NCBI RefSeq assembly: GCF_000716335.1 | Contig: NZ_KL591003.1 | Span: forward strand, 320,261-384,260 | Direction of reading: 5' to 3' | Length of the DNA: 64,000 bases | DNA from: Streptomyces sp. NRRL S-118 | GTDB lineage: Bacteria; Actinomycetota; Actinomycetes; Streptomycetales; Streptomycetaceae | Shown here: positions 20,725-29,985 of the stretch, piece by piece | Position numbering within the stretch: the first letter of the stretch is position 1 | Layout: each line of letters opens with the position of its first letter | Notes under the pieces: model-generated | The model's input: only the letters and a program-made list of their open reading frames with translations | Told to the model about the DNA's origin: nothing | The model's database searches: none | Program-made: the position numbers and the translations under genes

Positions 20725-21405
20725 ATGCGAACCCTCACACCCCCTCCCCCCACACGTACACCGTCCGCCCGCGCCGTCGCGCTGTGGTCCGGTGTCCCCG
20801 CAGGGGTGCTGCTGGTGCTCGTCGCGGTGGAGTGGGGCCCGCTCGCCTCGTTCGACCGGATGGTGGCGGACGGGCTGCACGCGTCGGCGGTGCGCAGCCC
20901 GGGGCTCACCCGGGTCAACCGGGTGCTCAGCGACTGGGTGTGGGACCCGTGGGCGATGCGGACGCTGATCGCCGTGGTCGTGGCCTGGCTGTGGTGGGGG
21001 GCCCGGGAGCGGCTGCTCGCGCTGTGGACGGCGGCGGTCGGCCTGGTCGGCGCGGCGTTCCAGCACATGCTCAAGGCGGTGGTGGGCAGGGACCGGCCGC
21101 AGTGGCAGGACCCGGTGGACCACGCGCACTTCGCGGCGTTCCCGTCGGGGCACGCGATGACGGCGGCCCTCACCTGCGGTCTGCTGCTGTGGCTGCTGGC
21201 GCGGCACGGCAGGGGCCCCGGCACGCGCGCGTGGCGCGTGGTCCTGGTGGCGGGCGCGGTGTCGGCGGTGGGGGTGGGGCTGACCCGGATGTACCTGGGC
21301 GTGCACTGGGCGTCGGACGTGCTGGGCGGCTGGTTGCTCGGGGTGTGCCTGGTGGCGGTCGCCGTCCTGGCCCACGAGCGGACGGCAGGGTCCCGGCGGG
21401 GCTGA
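20725..21405 (+). CDS. PAP2 superfamily phosphatase
   Basis: A 226-residue membrane phosphatase of the PAP2 type, which removes phosphate from lipid phosphates or undecaprenyl pyrophosphate. All three catalytic motifs are present: KAVVGRDRP, FPSGHAMT and the RMYLGVHWASDVLGG block containing the SRxxxxxHxxxD-type histidine and aspartate. Five or six hydrophobic spans place the active site at the outer membrane face. The ATG at 20725 starts MRTLTPPPP. The HAD gene starts 19 bp after its stop. Confidence 0.93.
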   Translation: MRTLTPPPPTRTPSARAVALWSGVPAGVLLVLVAVEWGPLASFDRMVADGLHASAVRSPGLTRVNRVLSDWVWDPWAMRTLIAVVVAWLWWGARERLLALWTAAVGLVGAAFQHMLKAVVGRDRPQWQDPVDHAHFAAFPSGHAMTAALTCGLLLWLLARHGRGPGTRAWRVVLVAGAVSAVGVGLTRMYLGVHWASDVLGGWLLGVCLVAVAVLAHERTAGSRRG

Positions 21406-21423
21406 GCGGGGAAGGATCCCCGC

Positions 21424-22131
21424 ATGACGATCAAGAGCGTGCTCTTCGACTTCTCCGGCACCCTGTTCCGCATCGAATCGACCGAGGCGTGGCTGGGCGC
21501 TGTCCTGGCCGACTACGGATCGCCCGGCTCCGGAACGGCCGCCTCCCCGGCGGACGTCGCCCGCTGGGCCGGGGAACTGGAGATCGCCGGGGCGCTGCCG
21601 GGCGGCGCCGCACCACGGTCCCTCCCCGAGCACCTCGCCGGGCTGTGGGCCTCCCGGGACCTGAGCGCCGAGCACCACCGCGCCGCCTACACGGCACTGG
21701 CCCGCCAGGTGGAGCTGCCGGACCCGGGGCTGTACGACGCGCTGTACGAGCGCCACATGTCACCGGACGCCTGGCAGCCGTACCCGGATGCGGCCGAGGT
21801 GCTGGCCGCGCTGCGCGAGCGCGGGGTCGGGGTCGCCGTGGTGAGCAACATCGGCTGGGACCTGCGCCCGGTGTTCCGCGCGCACGGGCTGGACCGCTTC
21901 GTGGACGCGTACGTCCTGTCGTACGAACACGGCATCCAGAAACCGGACGGACGGTTGTTCCTGGCGGCGTGCGCGGCGCTCGGCCAGGACCCGCGGCGCG
22001 CGCTGATGGTGGGTGACGACCGGAATGCGGACGGGGGCGCGGCGCGGGTGGGCTGCGCGGTGCACTTCGTGGACCACCTGCCGGCGCTCGCGCGTCCGGC
22101 GGCTCTCCGCCCGGTCCTGGGACTTCTGTGA
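21424..22131 (+). CDS. HAD family hydrolase
   Basis: A 235-residue HAD-superfamily phosphatase or dehalogenase-like protein. Motif I is FDFSGTLFRIE with the nucleophilic aspartate but serine at the usual second aspartate (DxSGT). Motif II is VAVVSNIGWD, motif III the lysine in HGIQKPDGRLF, and motif IV LMVGDDRNADGGAARVGC. The ATG at 21424 lies close behind the PAP2 gene, so the two may be co-transcribed. The DxSGT variant occurs in functional HAD proteins, so activity is likely but the substrate is open. Confidence 0.9.
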   Translation: MTIKSVLFDFSGTLFRIESTEAWLGAVLADYGSPGSGTAASPADVARWAGELEIAGALPGGAAPRSLPEHLAGLWASRDLSAEHHRAAYTALARQVELPDPGLYDALYERHMSPDAWQPYPDAAEVLAALRERGVGVAVVSNIGWDLRPVFRAHGLDRFVDAYVLSYEHGIQKPDGRLFLAACAALGQDPRRALMVGDDRNADGGAARVGCAVHFVDHLPALARPAALRPVLGLL

Positions 22132-22251
22132 CGGCCGGGGCACACGGACGCGCCAAGGGACCGGGCGATCCCCCGCGTCGCCCGGTCCGCATGACACCAA
22201 CCCCGCTGACCTGCACCGCAGTACTTCGCAGCGGGCACTCCCTGAGTATAT

Positions 22252-22264
22252 TGGCTCAGAGCCA
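22252..22264. promoter_or_regulatory. Candidate TetR operator over a promoter
   Basis: Inverted repeat TGGCTC-A-GAGCCA, with 6-bp arms and one spacer base, starts where a TATATT -10-like element (22247-22252) ends. It is 20 bp before the TetR start codon. Position and symmetry suggest an autoregulatory operator. Confidence 0.45.
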
Positions 22265-22284
22265 GTCAACGCAGGAGTTAAAGC

Positions 22285-23025
22285 ATGTCCCCGCGGAGCG
22301 CATCGGTCAATGAAGAACTGCGGCGGCGCTCCCGGGAGCGGCTGCTGCAGGCGACGGTGGAACTGGTCGGCGAGCGGGGGTACGAGGCCACGACGCTGGG
22401 CGACATCGCCGACCGGGCCGGCTCCGCACGCGGCCTGGTCTCGTACTACTTCCCCGGCAAGCGGCAGTTGCTGCAGTCGGCGGTGCACCGGCTGATGCAC
22501 CGCACGCTGGAGGCGGCCCTGGAGCGCGAACCGCGCACCGACGACGGCCGGGAGCGGCTGGCGCGCGCCATCGACGCGATCCTGGGGCTGGCGATGGAGC
22601 AGCCGCGGCTGATGCGGACCCACATGGCGGGGATCCTCCAGGCCGAGGGGTTCGTGCAGTGCCCCGAGCAGCAGCGGCTCGCCTTCCTGCTGCGGGACAC
22701 GGTGGCCCGGTACGGGGCGCGGGACGTGGACGCCGACTACCCGCTGCTCCGGGCCCTGCTGATGGGCGCGGTCTTCGCGGTGGTCGTGCCGGGCGCGCCG
22801 ATGCCGCGGGCGCGTCTGCGCGCCGAGTTGTTCCAGCGGTACGGGCTGGACTGGGAGCTGGGGGTGCCGCCGGGCGACGGGCCGGGCGGGTCGGCACCCG
22901 CGGAGCCGGACCTTGCGTCGCGGCCCCGGCCCCAGTCCCCTTCGCGATCCCGGTCACGGTCGCAGTCGCCCCGGCCGGGACCGGATCCGCAGCCGGCGTC
23001 CGCGCCGCCCGTGTCGTCGGCGTAG
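22285..23025 (+). CDS. TetR/AcrR family transcriptional regulator
   Basis: A 246-residue TetR-type regulator. The HTH lies at about residues 10-56 (RLLQATVELVGERGYEATTL, then DIADRAGSARGLVSYYFPGK). The ligand domain follows to about residue 195, and the final 50 residues are an unusual Pro/Arg/Ser-rich tail with RSRSRSQSP-like repeats that is unlikely to be folded. The ATG at 22285 follows CAGGAG. The downstream ferredoxin reductase starts about 95 bp later and may be a target. The Ser/Arg tail is longer than usual for the family. Confidence 0.92.
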   Translation: MSPRSASVNEELRRRSRERLLQATVELVGERGYEATTLGDIADRAGSARGLVSYYFPGKRQLLQSAVHRLMHRTLEAALEREPRTDDGRERLARAIDAILGLAMEQPRLMRTHMAGILQAEGFVQCPEQQRLAFLLRDTVARYGARDVDADYPLLRALLMGAVFAVVVPGAPMPRARLRAELFQRYGLDWELGVPPGDGPGGSAPAEPDLASRPRPQSPSRSRSRSQSPRPGPDPQPASAPPVSSA

Positions 23026-23119
23026 GTTCCCGGAACACCGGCCCCGTCCCCGGCCCGTCGTCTCCCGCGGCGGGCCCCGCGGTGCGATGCTGGAGGTCCC
23101 TGCGGGAAGGAGCGCAGCC

Positions 23120-24478
<1,359 letters not shown>

Positions 24479-24621
24479 GGGCCGTCCGGTCGATCGGGCC
24501 GGATCCGCGAGCGGCGTCGGGTGCCATCCCGGTACCGGACACCGGTCGGGGAACGGCCCGCGCGGCGCCCGTCGATGCGCCGCTCCGTTCGGCCGCGCGG
24601 GGCGCGTGGTAGGCAGATCGT

Positions 24622-25143
24622 ATGCAGACATTCCTGCCTTTCTCCGGCTTCACCCGGTCGGCGACGGCGCTGGACCCGCGCCGGCTGGGCAAGCAGCGGG
24701 TGGAGGCGCTCCAGGTGTTCCGCGGTCTGACCGTGCCCGGCTACGGGTGGCGCAGGCATCCCGCGGTCCGCATGTGGGCCGGTTACGAGGAGGCCCTCGT
24801 CCGGTACGGCCTCGACGTCTGCCTGGTCTGGACGGCGGAGGGCCGGTCCGACACGTGCGCCTCCACGCTGGTCCGCGACTTCCGGACCTGGAGCCCTGGG
24901 ACGGAGGTCCGGCCGCAGGACCGGCTGGCCGCGGACGGGGACCTGCCGCCCTGGCTGGGCGACCCCGCGTTCCACCGCAGCCACCGGTCGGCGCTGATCC
25001 GCAAGGACCCGCAGTACTACCGGGGGCAGTTCCCCGGCGTGCCGGACGACCTCCCGTACGTCTGGCCGACGTCGGACCGGGATCCGGAGCCCTGGCGTCC
25101 CCCAGGAGCACGCCGGTCGGACCGGAGCCCTGGCGTCCCCTAG
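24622..25143 (+). CDS. MSMEG_6728 family protein (pyrimidine-dimer glycosylase-like)
   Basis: A 173-residue protein of the MSMEG_6728 family, distantly related to phage T4 endonuclease V (pyrimidine dimer DNA glycosylase). It begins MQTFLPFSGFTRSATALDPR with the family motif LGKQRVEALQVFRGL, then HPAVRMWAGYEEALVRYG and HRSALIRKDPQYYRG. The natural C-terminus has been altered by a 38-bp tandem duplication (25084-25147), whose second copy is out of frame and supplies the stop. Its TAG shares the tetranucleotide CTAG with the stop of the convergent ArsR gene. A DNA repair role is plausible but unproven. Confidence 0.85.
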   Translation: MQTFLPFSGFTRSATALDPRRLGKQRVEALQVFRGLTVPGYGWRRHPAVRMWAGYEEALVRYGLDVCLVWTAEGRSDTCASTLVRDFRTWSPGTEVRPQDRLAADGDLPPWLGDPAFHRSHRSALIRKDPQYYRGQFPGVPDDLPYVWPTSDRDPEPWRPPGARRSDRSPGVP

Positions 25144-25147
25144 GAGC
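25084..25147. repeat. 38-bp-period duplication at the end of the MSMEG_6728 gene
   Basis: A 26-bp block beginning CCGGAGCCCTGGCGTCCCC occurs at 25084 and 25122 with one mismatch. That mismatch (C to T) creates the TAG stop. The second copy is read out of frame with respect to the first, so the last 14 or so residues are products of the duplication. Confidence 0.75.
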
Positions 25148-25499
25148 CCGCCAGGCGGGCGGACTGGTGCGCGGCGGCGGCGAGGACCGTGTCCAGCAGC
25201 CCGGGGAAGAGCGCTTCGAGGTCGTCGCGGCGCAGGCCGTTCATCTTGGCCGTGCCGCGGTAGGTCTGGCGGATGACGCCGCTCTCGCGCAGGACGCGGA
25301 AGTGGTGGGTGGTGGTCGACTTGGTGACGGGCAGCTCGACGTACGAGCAGGCCACTTCGGCGCCGGCCGCCGCCAGTTCGCGGACCACGTGCAGCCGCAT
25401 CGGGTCGGACAGGGCGTGGAGCACGTCTTCGAGGCGGATCTCGGCGCGCGCGGGATGGGCGAGCTCGCGCGGGCCGGTCGCGGGGGTCACAGGGGTCAC
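25140..25499 (-). CDS. ArsR-type winged-helix transcriptional regulator
   Basis: A 119-residue ArsR/SmtB-like repressor. The winged helix is ALSDPMRLHVVRELAAAG followed by the recognition helix region PVTKSTTTHHFRVLRESGVI and the wing QTYRGTAKMNGLR. The lone Cys (EVACSYVEL) argues against a metal-thiolate sensor site, so it may sense an organic electrophile or redox signal. The GTG at 25499 has GGAG five bases upstream. It is divergent from an Old Yellow Enzyme gene, and two identical-form inverted repeats lie between them. Its stop overlaps the convergent gene's stop in CTAG. Confidence 0.92.
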   Translation of the reverse strand: MTPVTPATGPRELAHPARAEIRLEDVLHALSDPMRLHVVRELAAAGAEVACSYVELPVTKSTTTHHFRVLRESGVIRQTYRGTAKMNGLRRDDLEALFPGLLDTVLAAAAHQSARLAGS

Positions 25500-25532
25500 G
25501 GCGGCTCCAGACTCATCAGGGTTCCCCTATTG

Positions 25533-25548
25533 TACGAGGGGCTTCGTA
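25533..25548. promoter_or_regulatory. Operator-like inverted repeat 1 (TACGA-N6-TCGTA)
   Basis: Arms TACGA and TCGTA are separated by six bases. The site lies 34 bp upstream of the ArsR start and 34 bp, centre to centre, from a second repeat of the same form. It is the probable binding site of the ArsR protein. Confidence 0.65.
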
Positions 25549-25566
25549 GTTTGACAGCCGACGTAC

Positions 25567-25582
25567 TACGACGGTTATCGTA
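25567..25582. promoter_or_regulatory. Operator-like inverted repeat 2 (TACGA-N6-TCGTA)
   Basis: The arms TACGA/TCGTA and 6-bp spacing are identical to the repeat at 25533, with a different spacer (CGGTTA). It lies 38 bp before the Old Yellow Enzyme start, so the paired sites probably silence both divergent promoters. Confidence 0.65.
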
Positions 25583-25620
25583 CGAGCAGTACCCCGGCCC
25601 CGCCGTGAATGGAGTCCGCC

Positions 25621-26703
25621 GTGAGCGCACTGTTCGAGCCCCGCACCCTGCGGTCGCTGACCGTCCCCAATCGCGTCTGGATGGCACCGATGTGCCAGTA
25701 CAGCGCCGAGGCGTTCGGGCCGGGTGCGGGCGTCGCGAACGACTGGCACTTCGCCCACTACGCGGCCCGCGCCGCGGGCGGCACCGGGCTGATCCTGCTG
25801 GAGGCGACCGCGGTGTCCCCCGAGGGCCGGATCAGCCCGTACGACCTCGGCATCTGGAACGACACCCAGGTCGAGGCGCTGCGCCGGATCACCGCGTTCC
25901 TCGAGGCCCGGGGCACCGTGCCCGGCATCCAGATCGCCCACGCCGGCCGCAAGGCGTCGACCGACCGCCCGTGGAAGGGCGGCGCCCCGGTCGGCACCGA
26001 CGCGCACGGCTGGCAGCCCGTCGCCCCGAGCCCCGTACCGTTCGACGACGGCCACCCCGTGCCCGACGAGCTGACCGGGGACGAGATCCGCGACATCGTC
26101 GGACAGTTCGCGGCCGCGGCCCGGCGCGCCCTCGATGCGGGCTTCCAGGTCGTCGAGGTCCACGGTGCCCACGGCTACCTCATCGGCCAGTTCCTCTCCC
26201 CGCACAGCAACCACCGCACCGACGCGTACGGCGGCTCCTTCGAGAACCGGACGCGCTTCGCCCTGGAGGTCGTCGACGCGGTACGGGCCGTGTGGCCGGA
26301 GGAGCTGCCGCTGTTCTTCCGGATCTCGGCCACCGACTGGCTGGAGGAGCAGGCGGGCTGGACGGCCGACGACACGGTGCGCTTCGCCGCTCTCCTCGCG
26401 GAGCACGGCGTGGACCTGCTCGACGTGTCGACCGGCGGCAACGCTCCGCACGTCCGCATCCCGGTCGGCCCCGGCTACCAGGTCCCGTTCGCGGCGCGGG
26501 TGAAGGCGGAGACGGGGCTGCCGGTCGCCGCGGTGGGGCTGATCACCGAGGCCGGGCAGGCGGAGAAGATCGTCGCCAACGGCGAGGCGGACGCGGTGCT
26601 CCTCGGCCGCGAGCTGCTGCGCAACCCGTCGTGGGCACGGCACGCGGCGCGCGAACTGGGCGGCGACGTCCACGTGCCGGACCAGTACCTCCGGTCGGTC
26701 TGA
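25621..26703 (+). CDS. Old Yellow Enzyme family NADH:flavin oxidoreductase (YqjM-like)
   Basis: A 360-residue FMN enzyme of the OYE family that reduces activated C=C bonds with NAD(P)H. Motifs are FEPRTLRSLTVPNRVWMAPM, the substrate-binding pair in QIAHAGRKAS (His) and VEVHGAHGYLIGQFLSPHSN, and SNHRTDAYGGSFENRTRF, characteristic of the YqjM subgroup. The GTG at 25621 has GGAG six bases upstream; an ATG at 25609 has none. It is divergent from an ArsR regulator with two operator-like repeats, suggesting induction by an electrophilic compound. Tandem repeats begin at its stop codon. Confidence 0.95.
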   Translation: MSALFEPRTLRSLTVPNRVWMAPMCQYSAEAFGPGAGVANDWHFAHYAARAAGGTGLILLEATAVSPEGRISPYDLGIWNDTQVEALRRITAFLEARGTVPGIQIAHAGRKASTDRPWKGGAPVGTDAHGWQPVAPSPVPFDDGHPVPDELTGDEIRDIVGQFAAAARRALDAGFQVVEVHGAHGYLIGQFLSPHSNHRTDAYGGSFENRTRFALEVVDAVRAVWPEELPLFFRISATDWLEEQAGWTADDTVRFAALLAEHGVDLLDVSTGGNAPHVRIPVGPGYQVPFAARVKAETGLPVAAVGLITEAGQAEKIVANGEADAVLLGRELLRNPSWARHAARELGGDVHVPDQYLRSV

Positions 26704-26850
26704 CGCCGCCGACGGCCGGCGGGCGCACCGGTCGGGCTCCGTGACGGTCCCGGTCGGTCTGACGCCGCCGTCGGCCGGCGGGGGCACCGGTCGGCGTCCG
26801 GGGCGGTTCCGGTCGGGCTCCGTGACGGTTCCGGTCGGGCTCCGTGACGT
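26694..26850. repeat. 59-bp and 22-bp tandem repeats starting at the OYE stop
   Basis: A 59-bp unit starts in the last codons of the OYE gene (containing GGTCGGTCTGACGCCGCC) and is repeated once with few changes. A 22-bp unit then follows twice (containing CCGGTCGGGCTCCGTGACG) at 26809 and 26831. The gene's TGA lies in the first unit. The rest of the gap to 27052 has no gene. Confidence 0.8.
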
Positions 26851-27052
26851 CCCGGTCCATCGGGGTCCGGCCCCGCCGGAGTCCGTCCAGCCGGGGTCCG
26901 GCGTCGCGGCGGTGCCGTCCGGCGCGGCGGTGCCGTCCGGCGCGGTGCGGACACGGCGCTGACCTGGGAGAACGCGCATCGGGGCGCCACTGTCAGTGGG
27001 TGGGTGCACACTGGCCCGTATCCGCGACAACGGCGTCCTGGAGGTGTCGGCC

Positions 27053-28141
27053 ATGACCGACGACGTACTGCTGACCGTAGGCACACGCAAGGGGCTCTTC
27101 ATCGGCCGCAGGCGCGGCGGCCGATGGGAGTTCGGCGGCCCGCACTTCAACGCGCAGGCCGTGTACTCGATCGCCATCGACACGCGCCGGACCACGCCCC
27201 GGCTGCTGGTGGGCGGCGACAGCTCGCACTGGGGACCGTCGGTGTTCCACTCGGACGACCTGGGTGAGACCTGGGTCGAGCCCCGGCAGCCGCCGGTCAA
27301 GTTCCCCAAGGACACCGGTGCTTCGCTGGAGCGGGTGTGGCAGCTGCACCCGGCGGGCCCCGCCGCTCCCGGAGTGGTGTACGCGGGGACGGAACCCGCC
27401 GCCCTCTTCCGGTCCACCGACGCCGGCGAGACCTTCGAGCTGGTGCGCCCGCTGTGGGAGCACCCGACCCGGTCGCAGTGGACGCCCGGCGGCGGCGGGG
27501 AGGCGGTCCACACGGTCGTCACGGACCCCCGCGACCCCGACGCCGTCACCGTCGCGGTGTCGGCGGCCGGGGTGTTCCGGACCAGGGACGGCGGCGCGAC
27601 GTGGTCGCCCTCCAACGACGGCGTGTCGGCGGTCTTCCTGCCGGACCAGCACCCGAAGTTCGGGCAGTGCGTCCACAAGATCGCGCAGGACGCCGGTGAT
27701 CCCGACCGGCTGTACCTGCAGAACCACTGGGGGGTGTACCGCAGCGACGACGCGGGCGCCAAGTGGACCGACATCGGCGCGGGCCTGCCCTCCGACTTCG
27801 GTTTCGCGGCCGTGGCGCACCCGCACCGGGCGGACGTGGCGTACGTGTTCCCGATCACCGCCGACGCGGACCGGGTCCCGGCCGGCCGCCGGTGCCGGGT
27901 CTACCGCACCACCGACGCCGGCGAGTCCTGGGAGGCGCTCTCGGACGGCCTGCCCGAGGGCGACCACTACGGGACGGTGCTGCGCGACGCGATGTGCGCG
28001 GACGACGCCGATCCGGCGGGTGTGTACTTCGGCAACCGCAACGGCGAGGTGTACGCGAGCGCGGACGAGGGCGACAGCTGGCAGTTGCTGGCCTCGCACC
28101 TGCCGGACGTGCTGTGCGTCCGGGCCGCCGCCATCGGGTGA
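27053..28141 (+). CDS. BNR/sortilin-type beta-propeller protein (sialidase-like fold)
   Basis: A 362-residue protein built of BNR/Asp-box repeats: VFHSDDLGETWVE, LFRSTDAGETFEL, VFRTRDGGATWSP, VYRSDDAGAKWTD, VYRTTDAGESWEAL and VYASADEGDSWQL, each with the SxDxGxTW pattern. These form a beta-propeller like sialidases and VPS10 proteins. There is no signal peptide, so it seems cytoplasmic. The catalytic arginine triad of sialidases is not obvious, so enzymatic activity should not be assumed. The ATG at 27053 has GGAGG eight bases upstream. Confidence 0.9.
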   Translation: MTDDVLLTVGTRKGLFIGRRRGGRWEFGGPHFNAQAVYSIAIDTRRTTPRLLVGGDSSHWGPSVFHSDDLGETWVEPRQPPVKFPKDTGASLERVWQLHPAGPAAPGVVYAGTEPAALFRSTDAGETFELVRPLWEHPTRSQWTPGGGGEAVHTVVTDPRDPDAVTVAVSAAGVFRTRDGGATWSPSNDGVSAVFLPDQHPKFGQCVHKIAQDAGDPDRLYLQNHWGVYRSDDAGAKWTDIGAGLPSDFGFAAVAHPHRADVAYVFPITADADRVPAGRRCRVYRTTDAGESWEALSDGLPEGDHYGTVLRDAMCADDADPAGVYFGNRNGEVYASADEGDSWQLLASHLPDVLCVRAAAIG

Positions 28142-28174
28142 GGGGAGGCTCGCTGCGCCAGTAGAGTGACGGCC

Positions 28175-28852
28175 GTGGCAGCACGACCGTTGAATGAAAT
28201 CGTCGAGCCGGGGTGGGCGCATGCCCTCGCGCCGGTGGCCGAACGCATCGCCGCGATGGGCGACTTCCTCCGCGCGGAGATCGCCGCGGGACGCACCTAC
28301 CTACCGGCCGGAGCGAACGTACTGCGTGCGTTCCAGCAGCCGTTCGACGAGGTACGGGTGCTGATCGTCGGCCAGGACCCGTACCCGACGCCGGGGCACG
28401 CGGTGGGGCTGAGCTTCTCGGTCGCGCCCGAGGTGCGGCAGTTGCCCCCCAGCCTGGAGAACATCTACCGGGAGATGCACGCCGACCTGGGGCTGCCCCG
28501 GCCGTCCAACGGTGACCTGACACCGTGGACCCGGCAGGGGGTGCTGCTGCTCAACAGGGCGCTGACCACGGCACCGCGTCAGCCCGGCGCTCACCGCAAC
28601 AAGGGCTGGGAGGAGGTGACCGAGCAGGCCATCAAGGCGCTCGCCGCACGCGGCAAGCCGCTGGTGTCCGTACTGTGGGGCCGCGACGCCCGCACTCTGC
28701 GCCCGCTGCTCGGAAGGCTTCCCGCCATCGAGTCGGCGCACCCCTCCCCCATGTCGGCGGACAAGGGCTTCTTCGGCTCCCGCCCGTTCAGCCGTACGAA
28801 CGAACTGCTGCTCCAGCAGGGGGCCCAGCCGATCGACTGGCGCCTGCCGTGA
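28175..28852 (+). CDS. ung: Uracil-DNA glycosylase, family 1-like with GQDPYP motif
   Basis: A 225-residue uracil-DNA glycosylase that removes uracil from DNA. The water-activating loop reads [21 protein letters not shown] and the minor-groove loop [36 protein letters not shown] and [10 protein letters not shown] also match family 1. The usual GQDPYH has Pro in place of His, as in an actinobacterial subgroup. I start at GTG 28175 ([14 protein letters not shown]), since homologues begin this way; GTG 28166 is possible. The GlcNAc-kinase-like gene follows by 22 bp. Confidence 0.93.
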   Translation: MAARPLNEIVEPGWAHALAPVAERIAAMGDFLRAEIAAGRTYLPAGANVLRAFQQPFDEVRVLIVGQDPYPTPGHAVGLSFSVAPEVRQLPPSLENIYREMHADLGLPRPSNGDLTPWTRQGVLLLNRALTTAPRQPGAHRNKGWEEVTEQAIKALAARGKPLVSVLWGRDARTLRPLLGRLPAIESAHPSPMSADKGFFGSRPFSRTNELLLQQGAQPIDWRLP

Positions 28853-28874
28853 CGCCGCGGCGGGACGGTGCCGG

Positions 28875-29897
28875 GTGAGCACCCACCCGTGGGTGCTGGG
28901 GGTCGACTCCGGGGGGTCGGGGCTCCGCGTGGCGCTCGGCCGTGCGGCCGGAACCCCGGCAGGGGCCGACCGCGGCACCGGGGGCGACCAGCAGGACGTC
29001 GTGCGCGCCGTCGACGTCGTGACGCTCGACGAGCCCGTGCCGACCGGCGAGCGGGGCATCGAGGCCCGGGAGTTGCTGGCGCGGCTGGTGCCGACCGCGG
29101 AGGCACTGCTCGCACGGGCCCGGGCCGGCGGCCTCGCCGCCGTCGCCGTCGGGGCGGCCGGGATGGCGACGCTCGGCGAGGACCTGCGCGCCGAGCTGCC
29201 CGCGGCGCTGCGGCGCTCTCTCGGCGTGGAGCGCCTCGCGCTGGCCGCCGACGCCGTCACCGCCTACGCCGGTGCGCTCGGGCAGGGGCCGGGCGCGGTG
29301 GTCGCGGCGGGCACCGGCATGATCGCACTCGGCACGGACCTCGTCGCGTGGCGCCGCGCGGACGGCTGGGGCCACCTGCTGGGCGACTGCGGCGGCGGGG
29401 CCTGGATCGGCCGCGCCGGCCTCGACGCCGCCCTGCGCGCCCACGACGGGCGGCGCGGCGGATCCGGCATGCTCCTGGCGCGCGTCCGGGCCGTGTTCGG
29501 GGAGCCGGCCACGCTGCCGGGGCAGCTCTACCCGCGCGCCGACCGGCCCGCGGTGCTGGCCTCGTTCGCCCCCGAGGTGGCCCGGTGCGCCGTGGACGGC
29601 GATCCCGTGGCGGCCGCGGTCCTCGCACGGGCCGCGCGGCACATCGCGGAGGCCGCGGCGGCCGTCTGCCCGCCTTCCGGGGGCCACGTAGTCGCCCTCA
29701 CCGGCGGCCTGTTCGGGATGGGCGACCCCCTGCTCGTACCGCTGCGGGCCGAACTGGCGGAGCAACTGCCGCACGCCCGGCCGGTGACGGCCGGAGGAGA
29801 CCCGCTCACGGGTGCGCTGACCGTCGCCGCGGCCCTGGCCACGGGCACCCTCCGGCTGCCTCGCGAGCCGGGCATGCTGGAGACAACCCCTGCGTAG
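28875..29897 (+). CDS. BadF/BadG/BcrA/BcrD-type ATPase, probable N-acetylglucosamine kinase
   Basis: A 340-residue actin-fold ATPase of the BadF/NAGK group, likely phosphorylating N-acetylglucosamine or a related amino sugar. Phosphate-1 motif is LGVDSGGSGLRVALG. The connect region holds VVAAGTGMIALG and WGHLLGDCGGGAWIGR, and the adenosine motif VVALTGGLFGMGDP is near the C-terminus. The GTG at 28875 lies 22 bp after ung, so the two are probably co-transcribed. There are no cysteine pairs for a Fe-S cluster, which argues against the dehydratase-activase role of some relatives. Confidence 0.9.
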   Translation: MSTHPWVLGVDSGGSGLRVALGRAAGTPAGADRGTGGDQQDVVRAVDVVTLDEPVPTGERGIEARELLARLVPTAEALLARARAGGLAAVAVGAAGMATLGEDLRAELPAALRRSLGVERLALAADAVTAYAGALGQGPGAVVAAGTGMIALGTDLVAWRRADGWGHLLGDCGGGAWIGRAGLDAALRAHDGRRGGSGMLLARVRAVFGEPATLPGQLYPRADRPAVLASFAPEVARCAVDGDPVAAAVLARAARHIAEAAAAVCPPSGGHVVALTGGLFGMGDPLLVPLRAELAEQLPHARPVTAGGDPLTGALTVAAALATGTLRLPREPGMLETTPA

Positions 29898-29985
29898 CGG
29901 ATGCTTGGGACATAGCCGGACAGAGGGCTCCCGACCGGACCCTCCCCAAGCAACGGAGCAGGTAAAGCCAGTAGCATGCCGGGCC

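Noticed and set aside
29898..29985. Cobalamin riboswitch before the CbiX-like gene
   Set aside because: The 88-bp gap is too short and I see no B12-box-like sequence.
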